DNA of 64,000 bases from Pleurodeles waltl (Eukaryota > Chordata > Amphibia > Caudata > Salamandridae). The stretch lies in assembly GCF_031143425.1 (NCBI RefSeq), contig NC_090445.1, positions 1,578,060,049-1,578,124,048 of the forward strand, written 5' to 3'. The translations under genes were made by a program, and so were the position numbers. This document shows, one piece after another, positions 35,041 to 44,456 of the stretch (position 1 is its first letter; every line of letters starts with the position of its first letter). Under the pieces are notes generated by a model, which saw only the letters and a program-made list of their open reading frames with translations, was not told where the DNA came from and did no database searches.

Positions 35041-38000
35041 AAAACTGTACTTTAATTCCATCTTCTTCAAAAGAAAAAAGACAACAGCTTTTCAGCCAGC
35101 ATAGAAGAAGGTCTACATAGAAGGACTACAACATTCCAGTGATGTAGAGCTATAACTTGACTCAACATAGACTACAACTTGCAGTTATGTAATAAGTAGA
35201 CAAGTACACAGTACCCATAACAGAGAAATATATCTGCCAACACGGTTCATGGATCCTCTGTACCACAATGTGCCACATATTTTTCCTCATATTGTCACAT
35301 TAGTCAAGCCTCTTATTACTGCACAATTCTAGTGGAAACAGGTATTTCGGAAGCTCCTCATTGGTATCCAGCTTAATTGTCCCAAATTTGTACTCGGTAC
35401 ATTGACCTCCTGTCTAGTAAAGATTTATCCAGACAGGTTAGTGTATTGGTAGAAAGTATGAGTTGGACAAGCATTTCACTCTATGTTAACTCCCCAAACT
35501 TCTCAAGTTGAAGGGTTAATGACGTTTGCATCAAATGTATTTGATTGGTGGACCCCAAATAAGCTATCCCTAGCAGAATGTAAGAAAACATTCACAATTA
35601 AACAGTCAATACAATTTTCCCACATAAGTGAGGAGCCTACATCATTAATGTGTAAGGGACAACTTTACAAGCCAATTTTGAGGAACACACCATTTATTAG
35701 TTTAGTTCATGGATGAACAATGTAAGAAATTGGTGTATTTGTTGGGGTTGGGGTGTCTACCCTCTCAAATAATAATCACATACCTTGTTAAAGTGAATCA
35801 CGAAATTAACCTGAGCTCAACCGCCTGGTGGCTATGGCACAGGGCAGACAGGCATAACTTAGAACAATGTGCAAAGTATGTATGCAGTAGTAAAACAGTA
35901 ATGTTGCAATGCAGAACAATAAAAATAAGAGTAAAATGTAATAGCCAGAATGATACCAAAGTGACACCAAAATGACAAATCTAATAAGGGGTACCAGAGA
36001 TATGAGTTTTTCTTTAAGTAGAAGTAGTGCCAAGAAGCACAAAGTGCCAAGGATAGTCAATTGACGTGGTAGAAGAGGACTTAGGCACAATTTGACGCTG
36101 ACCGCAATGAAGCACAGGTTAACACACTAACCAAGTTCATCATAGTCAAAGATTTTACCTTCTGACTTTAGACCATTAAATCCCAATCCACAACAGAAGT
36201 ACACTTCTAAAGCCTCCAGGATCTCAGGAGAGGGGCTTAGAGAAACCCAACGTGGGAGGCAGAGGCCAAAAGGGAGGTCCAGTCCAGGTCTAGTTGTCAG
36301 TTGCAGAAAAAGGTCTCCTGTAGCTTGTTATATCCCTGTTGCTTTAACTACAGCTAACTGTAATGGTTACCCTTATTACCCTTGGAGCCCACTTCTTTGT
36401 CCTGAGAATAAGAGAGAGAGCAGATCCAGTCTTCTAGGCTCTTCTCAGGTCTCAGACAATAGGTTTAGTCCTCTTCAGATCTTTCTCAGGTTTAGGAGTG
36501 TTTTGAAGTGAGTGTCCGGGGATGCCACTTTAAACTTGTGCTCTGAGGTCTGTGCGTGTGTGTGTGTGTGGGTCAGTGCGTACTGTGGTAATTCTAGCGT
36601 CTTCCCCCATCTAACACTAGAACACTGTCTGAAGAAGCCCAAGTACTCTATGTGAACCCAGCAAAACTTGTCAAGCAGTTTCGTACACTGTAATGTGGCC
36701 CACTGTGACTGGGGCCTGCCTGGCTGGGAAGACAACGGAACGTAGTTGCCCTGTTTGCAGCCTACTTTTGCCTGTGACAAGTGAAGCCTCTTTGAAGTGT
36801 GTCCCTAGTGTTATGTGAACAATCACAGCAGACCTGTCAAGCAGGCTTAGACATTGAGCAGGATTTGGCACTTTAATGTAAAAAAGGATGTTCACTTTCC
36901 CACTTTGCATATTCTGTCAGGTTCAGAGGGGTCGCCTCTGCCTATTCAGGTCAACCTGTTGTTTGTTTCTGGGAGGCATTTCATACCCATTCACACCTAT
37001 TCAAATGCTTCTGAGTGGCAGGCAGAAGTGGGAGAGCAAAAATGTAGATCATTCTCCAGGAAATTCATGCAGGGAAAATATAGCTTACTTAAGGTTACTT
37101 TTCTTTACGATTTAGTAAAGATCCGACCTCACCAATGAAATTGATTTTTAATAACTATTAAAAATAGTTGTTTAATTATGTTTCTAGCTAGTCCTATTTT
37201 TAGGATACAATGGTTAGTATTTAATGTTGCATAGCAGGTTTTTTTTTATTTTTATAAAACAGCCAGCTTGCTACATTGAAAATAGATTTTCAGGCATTTT
37301 CACTCTGACACAGGTAACATTAAACTTTTAGATGTCCTACTTTTAAATACAATGTTCTCTGCATTATGGGGAATAAGGCATATTTAGAGCTGACTTATAC
37401 AAATTAAAAAAGAAGGTCTAGGCCTGTTAAAAGAAGTTATTTTGACAGGTAGAATATGCAGCTTAAAACTGCAGAGCCAGACTCCTGAAGGGTGGCCAGC
37501 AGTAATGTTTATACTGTGGGGGAAGGCCCAATGGGTGCTGCTGTCCAATCGGTGACATTTAACTTATAGGCCTTGTGTACACTTTGTACCATGTTATAGG
37601 TAGGATGAATAAGCCTATTAGTATTATCCCAATTTTAACATATTGAAAGATGGATCACAAGCACCTTAGAACTGCTTAGCAGAGGTAAAGGACTCATGGT
37701 TCTTCAGCTTCATAACTTTTGGGTCCAGAAAAAGATAAAAACATCTTCTGTGACCATGCAGAAAGGGTGATTTCCTACAAACATGATGCTATAACCACAG
37801 TCCGTTGCTATGAAAGTAAATATAGGAGTGTATATGGTTATGTTATTGTAGATAAGAAAACAAATTACTATCTCACTGAGATTCATGTTTTAACAGCCTA
37901 GTTGGTTGACCACCCTCTAGGTAAATAAAGTGTGTCATAAAAGAAATACAGAGGGACATCATTGATAATATTGTAAGCAGTGGTTAACAATTAAGAAGTA

Positions 38001-38587
38001 TAGGTACTTATTGCCTCAGAGAACCTGTGTGTAACTGAAAGTGGTGGTATTTTCCAATTAAAAGTATTGAACCTCCACTGAGAAGTGGGGTGAGTACTTA
38101 AACTTTAATTTAATTAAAATTCTGGGCTGGAGATGTACAGGTTGCACACAGACTTCTACATCAGGTGCATGGATCACCAGAGAGGTATTTCGCACAGCAA
38201 GTTTGTGTTTGAGCTGAGAAGCTTGAAATCACGCCGCAGGGGTGCACGGCTGAGAAGCCACAGATGTTCGTGCTTATCACACACTCCAACATTTGGACAC
38301 AAGACCTGCAGGTTAAGCAAACTTCTGCAGCAGGTGCCCACACACCTGAGATTATTTCCCCTCTAAGTTGCTATGCATCTGATTGATATAGTACCTCAAA
38401 GGTACAGGGGCTAATGAGCTGTTAGATTGGTTGTGCCCTATGAGTACAAGTGAATAAAGTAATAACAATACCTCCAACAGTAAAACCATGACGTTAGCAC
38501 CTCCCGCCTCACTCTAGTTGCCCCATCGATCTACTACAACACATTGACACTGATCAAAGAATAATACAGTAGACACTAATACACATA
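35041..38587. other. No gene recognised; (GT)n at 36543-36571
   Basis: A (GT)n tract lies at 36543-36571. The plus-strand frame at 35483-35716 contains WWTPNKLSLAECKKTF, loosely like the W...NKLSLN..KT segment that follows the catalytic site in some LINE RTs, but neighbouring motifs are missing. Nothing else was found. Confidence 0.4.
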
Positions 38588-39193
38588 GGGCCTCATTCTG
38601 ACCCTGGCGGTCCTAAACCGCCAGGGCCATGGGCAACGGAAGCACCGCCAACAGGCTGGCGGTGCTTCAGTGCCCATTCTGACCGCAGCGGTAAAGCCGC
38701 GGTCAGAAAAGGGGATCCGGCGGTTTCCCGCCGGATTTCCCCTGGCTGGGCTGAATCTCCATGGCGGCGCTGATTCCGACCCCCTTCCCGCCACCCTGTT
38801 TCTGGCGGTTTTTACCGCCAGAACAGGATGGTGGGACCGGGTGTCATGGGGCCCCTGGGGGCCCCTGCACTGCCCATGCCACAGGCATGGGCAGTGCATG
38901 GGCTCCCTCACAGGGCCCCAGCATGATTTTCACTGTCTGCATAGCAGACAGTGAAAATTGCGACGGGTGCAACTGCACCCGTCGCACCCCTGCAACACCG
39001 CCGGCTCCATTCGGAGCCGGCCTCTGTGTTGCAGGGCCTTTCCCGCTGGGCCGGCGGGCGCTCCCTTTGCGGGCGCCCGCCGGCCCAGCGGGAAAGTCAG
39101 AATGGCCTCCGCTGTCTTCTGACCGCGGAGCGGCCATTTGGCGGTTCCCGCCAGGCGGGCGGCTTCCGCCGCCCGCCTGGGTCAGAATGACCC
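38588..39193. mobile_element. Multi-hairpin GC-rich MITE, copy A
   Basis: A 606 bp GC-rich element bounded by GGGCCTCATTCTGACC and GGTCAGAATGACCC (imperfect terminal inverted repeats). Its interior is a chain of small palindromes. The clearest are 38866-38898 (15 bp arms), 38926-38958 (15 bp arms), 38960-38985 (12 bp arms), 39039-39095 (22 bp arms) and 39151-39180. Others centre on TGGCGG/CCGCCA pairs near 38592-38620, 38638-38668 and 38802-38828. The word GTCAGAATG or its complement recurs inside. Open frames on both strands across it are by-products of composition. The terminal type suggests a Harbinger-like MITE, but no clean 3 bp duplication is visible. Confidence 0.8.
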
Positions 39194-39292
39194 GATAATC
39201 TGCTTCTAGCAACTCTGTAGGAAAGAAACAGGTGACAACAGCAGGCAGACAAACCCAATAGCAGCAGTGCTGCAGGCATATGCAGACTATAC
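39194..39292 (+). repeat. Segment S1, first copy of three
   Basis: This 99 bp segment (GATAATCTGCTTCTAGC ... GCAGACTATAC) follows copy A. It occurs again inverted at 39366-39464 and direct at 40069-40167, all apparently identical by eye. Confidence 0.9.
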
Positions 39293-39367
39293 CCCAATTT
39301 AGACCCAGCCATATGCAAATTGGTCTTGACCCAGCCCCCCCCCCTTACTACTAATGCCCCGCTGAGT
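39290..39367 (-). repeat. Segment S2, inverted copy
   Basis: TACCCCAATTTAGACCC through C10 to GCGGGGC and CTGA is the exact reverse complement of 40166-40243, including a homopolymer of ten C (ten G in the partner). It joins S1 at a 3 bp microhomology TAC (39290-39292). Confidence 0.9.
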
Positions 39368-39464
39368 ATAGTCTGCATATGCCTGCAGCACTGCTGCTAT
39401 TGGGTTTGTCTGCCTGCTGTTGTCACCTGTTTCTTTCCTACAGAGTTGCTAGAAGCAGATTATC
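39366..39464 (-). repeat. Segment S1, inverted middle copy
   Basis: Reverse complement of 39194-39292 and of 40069-40167. It ends GATTATC directly against the left end of MITE copy B. Confidence 0.9.
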
Positions 39465-40068
39465 GGGTCATTCTGACCCAGGCGGGCGGCGGAAGCCGCC
39501 CGCCTGGCGGGAACCGCCAAATGGCCGCTCCGCGGTCAGAGGACAGCGGAGGCCATTCTGACTTTCCCGCTGGGCCGGCGGGCGCCCGCAAAGGGAGCGC
39601 CCGCCGGCCCAGCGGGAAAGGCCCTGCAACACAGAGGCCGGCTCCGAATGGAGCCGGCGGTGTTGCAGGGGTGCGACGGGTGCAGTTGCACCCGTCGCAA
39701 TTTTCACTGTCTGCTATGCAGACAGTGAAAATCATGCTGGGGCCCTGTGAGGGAGCCCATGCACTGCCCATGCCTGTGGCATGGGCAGTGCAGGGGCCCC
39801 CAGGGGCCCCATGACACCCGGTCCCACCATCCTGTTCTGGCGGTAAAAACCGCCAGAAACAGGGTGGCGGGAAGGGGGTCGGAATCAGCGCCGCCATGGA
39901 GATTCAGCCCAGCCAGGGGAAATCCGGCGGGAAACCGCCGGATCCCCTTTTCTGACCGCGGCTTTACCGCTGCGGTCAGAATGGGCACTGAAGCACCGCC
40001 AGCCTGTTGGCGGTGCTTCCGTTGCCCATGGCCCTGGCGGTTTAGGACCGCCAGGGTCAGAATGACCC
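39465..40068. mobile_element. Multi-hairpin MITE, inverted copy B
   Basis: A 604 bp reverse complement of copy A. By eye I found one interior substitution (near 39117 versus 39541) plus the terminal difference: GGGCCTCATTC at the outer end of A becomes GGGTCATTC-type (GAATGACCC) here. The inner ends are the same. Because its outer end carries the other terminus sequence and is followed by S1, the right junction looks like an exchange between the two terminal inverted repeats. Confidence 0.9.
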
Positions 40069-40243
40069 GATAATCTGCTTCTAGCAACTCTGTAGGAAAG
40101 AAACAGGTGACAACAGCAGGCAGACAAACCCAATAGCAGCAGTGCTGCAGGCATATGCAGACTATACTCAGCGGGGCATTAGTAGTAAGGGGGGGGGGCT
40201 GGGTCAAGACCAATTTGCATATGGCTGGGTCTAAATTGGGGTA
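40069..40243 (+). repeat. Segments S1 and S2', direct copy continuing into unique sequence
   Basis: This 175 bp block is the exact reverse complement of 39290-39464 and flanks copy B on its other side. It continues without a break into the tandem unit at 40201, so this is probably the original arrangement of S1-S2'. Confidence 0.9.
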
Positions 40244-40680
40244 ATGTGGCAAGCAAAATAACAATGGATTTAACCCAGATCTGCGACTGGGGGTGAGTGT
40301 TTGAAAAAGTTTCAATACTCTGTCCTTCATTTTATTGTCTGATGTTGCTATATGCACCCTATGTGGCTACGGTATACTCAGACATGGGTCCCATGCTTGC
40401 TGCGCCACTGGATTCAAGCTAGACTGGCTGATGAGGGGTGATACCCAAAAAACGGTCCCAAGGTGCTTGTTTCAGGTCCAGAGAGGACCTGGCTTGGCAG
40501 TTCGGGCTGGACTGTTTCCATGGGGTCAGGGTCAAGACTGATTTGCTTAAGGCTGGGTCCAAACTGGAGCGACATGGCAAGTAAAATAACAATGGATTAA
40601 ACCCAGATCTGTGACTGGGGGTGAGTGTTTGAAATGTTTCAACACTCCATCCATCATTTTATTTTGCGATGTTAGTAGGG
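40201..40680 (+). repeat. Tandem pair, 328 bp period
   Basis: GGGTCAAGAC at 40201 and 40529 opens two copies. Both continue through GCTGGGTC, ATGGCAAG-type words, AAATAACAATGGAT, ACCCAGATCTG, GACTGGGGGTGAGTGTTTGAAA and ATCATTTTATT-like words. The second copy is partial. The S2 segment of the neighbouring rearrangement is the start of this unit. Confidence 0.8.
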
Positions 40681-41713
40681 GCTGCCAGGCCAGACCACCT
40701 CCAGGGTAGACTGCAAGGAGGAGAGCGGCACAGTTTTAGTTATTGTCTTTGTTTATATATCTATTATTTTTATCCATATTATGCTTCTTGTCTTTTTTTG
40801 TTATCTGTTATCCGTATTGTTCTTCATCTCACTGCTCTGATGCTGTTTGGTCAAGTTTGCACTAAAGAAAACCACAAAAGTAAATAAACTGTCCATTAGG
40901 CCATTGGCAGCAGAGGCCTGCCAGTCTAGGTCACCTCCTACCAGGGCCTTATGTGTGAGGATGAAGACGCCACCACACTGTGCAGATAGGCACAGTCTCA
41001 CAAACCCGAACAGAGCTGTGCAGAAGGGCCAGGCTGGGGACCAGGGATGCCATCTGGCCCAAGCAAGGACCTATGGGCATAGGAAGGGAGGGCGGGCTGA
41101 GGGCATTTATCCCACCAAGATTTTGGAGTGGGGGTACTCAGGGCACAATTTCCCCTAGATTTCGAAGTAGAAACTGAAAACCATGTCCGACAGAACATGT
41201 CTCTTTGAAGCCATGCTCCACTTCACTCATTGAAGTGCTGCAACCCCAAGGAGCGAACTTTGTGTGGGCTCTGTGGCTTCTTTGTTTTGTTATTAACTAT
41301 TTAATAGCTTTCATTGAGTTAGTGAGAATCAGTCAGTTTGGCATGCCAGTCAGCAGAGTAAGAGCATGCAGGAGACACTATCTTATGTTAATGTTACTGC
41401 CGGCTGGTCTGACTTTTGGAAAAAGAGGAATTTGAGGAGAGGCTTAGTAGCTCAATGACCACAATGAAATACATATCAAACGAGCATTGGCAAAGCCAAA
41501 AGGTTTCTCCTTTGTTTTTCTTTTGCATTCTATCTTACTAACTGGAAAATAAATATTAGAAAAAGGTTATAAAAATGTTTAAATTTGATGAACTGTTAAT
41601 AGTTGTTTATGTAGGAATGTATGTTAAATTATTATCCCTGGGTTCCAAACTTGTAATTTGTACCTTATTTATTATGGCATTGTATTAGAGTACAGTAATG
41701 TGTAGTTAGTAAA
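40681..41713. other. No gene recognised
   Basis: Mixed sequence without motif. GAGCATTGGCAAAGCCAAAAGG near 41482 matches one arm of a small fold-back family also seen at 49889 and 53326. Confidence 0.45.
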
Positions 41714-43675
41714 GTGCCACTACACCTGCTGCACCATTCAAATCATGCACCTAGTGCCTGCAAAATAACTGCACTTGTGACTGCCTGTTTAGTAGTAAAA
41801 TGGAGCAATATTTGGTGTTTAGAGGAGTTTCTAGAGCTTTTGAACCAAGTGCCACTGTACCTGCTCCACCATTCAAATAACAACCTTAGTGCCTGCAAGA
41901 TCACTGCACTTGTGACTGCCTTTTCAGTAGTAAAATATTGAATATTTGGTGTTTAGAGGAGTTATGACAACTTTTGAACCCGGTGCCACTGTACCTGCTG
42001 CTCCATTCAGATCATGACCCTAGTGCCTGCAAGATAACAGCTCTTGTGACTGCTGGTTTAGTTGTAAAATATAGCAATAATAAGTGTTTAGTGGGCAGGG
42101 GCTCCTCCATTAGGGCAAAGGAGCGTTGCCTCCCGCCAGCAGCGGCAGCTGCAAAACCTTTTTCAGAAAATGATAATAAACTGTGTTTATTATTGTTTTC
42201 TTAAAAAGGGGTAAGGCTTTGGGGTCACGAGCACTTGAGGGGAGTGCACAGAGCACTCCCTTCAGAGCGCATGTGTGTTTGGCCAGCCGTCTCTGGGCCG
42301 GCCAAACACACATGCGCAGTAGGCTCTCTCCAGGCCAGCAACAGAGTTGCCGGGCTGGAGAGAGCCTGCACAGGCTCCCAGTCTGCCTGGGAGCGCCCTG
42401 GCTGGGTGCTCCCAGCCAATCCTGATGCTGCTTGAGCAGCGTCAGGATTGGCCATAGGGCAGGCTGGGGGCCTGTGCCTGACTGGCCCGAAGATGAAGCA
42501 GAGGAGCGGCAGGGCGCGGCTGCAGAGACGTTAAGTGTTTTTTAACATTTTTTAAAAAATATCATGTAATGTGTGTCCCCCTACCCTCCTTGCGCGCAAC
42601 CCCGCCCCTTTTGCAACCCGTGAGCTGCGACTGTTAATGGGGTGCCTAGAGCTTTTGTTCCCAGTGCCACTGCACATGCTGCACCATTGAAATCATGACC
42701 CTAGTGCCTGTTAGATAACTGCACATCTGAGAACCTGTTTAGTAGTAAAATTTAGAAATAATCTTTGGGGTTCTGACACCTCTGGTACCAGTGCCACTGC
42801 ACCTGCTGCACCAATCAAATCATGACCCTAGTGCCTGCAATATAACTGCACTTGTGACGGCCTTTTTAGTAGTAAAATATAGCAATATTGGGTGTTTTGA
42901 AGAATTCTGGCAACTTTTGGGCCTGGTGCCACTGCACGTGCTGCTCCATTGAAATAATGACCTTAGTGCCTGCAAGATAACTGCACATGCCTGTTTAGTA
43001 GTAAAATATTGTAATATTTGGTACTTGGAGGAGTTATGGCAACTTTTGGCTCTGGTGCAAGTGCACCTGCTGCACCATCCAAATCATGACCCTATTGCCT
43101 GCATGTTAACTGCACTTGTGACTGCCTGTTTAGTTGTAAATTATACCAATAATAAGTGTTTAGTGGGGTGCCTCGCGCTTTTGTTCCTAGTGTCACTTCA
43201 CCTTCTGCACCGTTGAAATCATGACCATAGTGCCTGCTAGATAACTGCACGTGTGATAGCCTGTTTAGTAGTAAAATGTAGCAATAATCTGTGTTTAGAG
43301 GAGTTCTGACAATTTTTGGTCCAGGTGCCACTGCACATGCTGCACCATTCAAATCATGACCCTAGTGCCAGCTAGATAACTGCCCTTGCAATAGCTTGTT
43401 TAGTAGTAAAATGTAGCAATCTGTGTTTAGAGGGGTTCTGACTCCCTTTGACCCGGTGCCACTCCATCTGCTGCACCATTCAAATTATGACCCCAATGCC
43501 TCAAAGGGGACTGTGCTTGTGACTGCCTGTTTAGTAGTAACATATAGCAGTATCAGGTGTTTATAAGAGTTCTGATAACTTCTGGCCCAGGTGCCACTGC
43601 ACCTGCTGCACCATTCAAATCATGACCCTAGTGCCTGCAAGAAAACTGCACTTGTGACTGCCTGTTAATAAGTCA
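41714..43675. repeat. 134 bp tandem array, about 11 units, interrupted by a hAT-like element
   Basis: GTGCCACTGCACCTGCTGCA and ATCATGACCCTAGTGCCTGC recur at starts near 41715, 41851, 41983, 42664, 42791, 42928, 43057, 43190, 43325, 43457 and 43591. Spacing is 127-137 bp except across the inserted element. Each unit carries GTTTAGTAGTAAAAT and GTGTTTAGAGGAGTT-type words. Divergence between units is moderate. Frames of 75-88 codons in the array are repeat by-products with a HLLHHSN-like theme, not genes. Confidence 0.93.
42096..42633. mobile_element. hAT-like non-autonomous element inside the tandem array, 538 bp
   Basis: It splits one tandem unit between GTGTTTAGTGGG and GGTGCCTAGAGC. Flanks TTAGTGGG (42088-42095) and TTAATGGG (42634-42641) match at 7 of 8, as for a hAT duplication. 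Ends are CAGGGGCTCC and GCTGCGACTG, so only the outer CAG/CTG are inverted. The interior is hairpin-rich. GCATGTGTGTTTGGCC near 42267 pairs with its complement ending near 42315. GGCTCTCTCCAG pairs with CTGGAGAGAGCC. CCAATCCTGATGCTGCT near 42417 pairs with a near-complement ending at 42452. No transposase is present. Confidence 0.7.
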
Positions 43676-44060
43676 CTGAGAGAATAACAATTCAAAATAA
43701 AAGGTTGCCCAATTATACAAATTACTTTTCTTTAAAAATTAGTGTGTGGTAATTTAAGAAACGAACACACACATAATTTTAATATTTACAACTGGTATTC
43801 ATCAGAAATGTGATTATTTAGCAATGAAAAACACATCCTAATGAGCCCACTGGCTGCTTGCTTTACATCTGCACTCAATACTCCATTGCAAGATGGCCGA
43901 CATGTTCACACACATTTCAATGCAAATTGACTTGCGTTCAGTTCTTCTTTTGGCGTACAAACCCTAAGAAGTAACCAATTAACAAAAAACAGAAGGTGTA
44001 CTTTGGGCACACTCCATGTGATGGCAAAAGCAGAACAGAAGAGCAGGAAGTGACCTGCTA
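43676..44060. other. No gene recognised
   Basis: AT-rich flank of the tandem array. Confidence 0.45.
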
Positions 44061-44185
44061 ACCAATAAAAAGCAAGTAAATCCAACGACGTTGTAGCGAA
44101 GTGTGAATGAGCGAACAAGAAGTTTAGTTATGTAAGAGGACGAGGAAGGGGCGGGTTCTGAGCCCCTTTAAGGAATTTATTTAAG
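44061..44185 (+). promoter_or_regulatory. Promoter-like motif cluster
   Basis: ACCAAT at 44061-44066, an Sp1-type GC box GGGGCGGG at 44148-44155 and a TATA-like TTTATTTAAG at 44176-44185 follow in the order of a Pol II promoter. The composition recalls the repeat at 2.5-4.1 kb (CCAAT, then a GAGCCC...TTTAA stretch), so this may be another transposon-derived promoter. There is no downstream gene. Confidence 0.3.
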
Positions 44186-44397
44186 TAACATAAGACTTTG
44201 CAAGCACAGTGCAAGCAAAATCTAAAAACAAAGAGGTGTGAGTCCCTAGAGAGTTAGCTGCTTAGTTTAAAGATCTTCAAAGAGACACTTTTTGTGAAGT
44301 GCAGCATGATGTCAAACAGGCATGTTCTGCCAATGTGTTTGATCTTGAGTGTCTGTGGGAACAGTCCAAACAGAAAAGCACAGCTTAAAATTTTATG

Positions 44398-44456
44398 ACT
44401 ATAATAATGAAATACACTCTTTCAACTGTTGGAACAGTGTATTTCATTAATATAGT
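44398..44456. repeat. 59 bp near-perfect palindrome
   Basis: ACTATAATAATGAAATACACT at the left pairs with AGTGTATTTCATTAATATAGT at the right over 21 bp with one mismatch. An inner CTTTCAAC/GTTGGAAC pairing and a 2-3 base loop complete the stem. Confidence 0.9.

Noticed and set aside
35483..35716. WWTPNKLSLAECKKTF resembling the post-catalytic segment of LINE RTs
   Set aside because: The single short similarity lacks neighbouring motifs and could be chance.
38576..40357. Many open frames of 80-217 codons on both strands across 38.6-40.36 kb
   Set aside because: They arise from GC-rich hairpin sequence with few stops and mirror each other because the segment is present in both orientations. 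No protein family is visible.
41714..43352. Repeated HLLHHSN...CKITALVTA-like frames
   Set aside because: They are translations of the 134 bp tandem repeat, appear in several frames, and break at unit indels.
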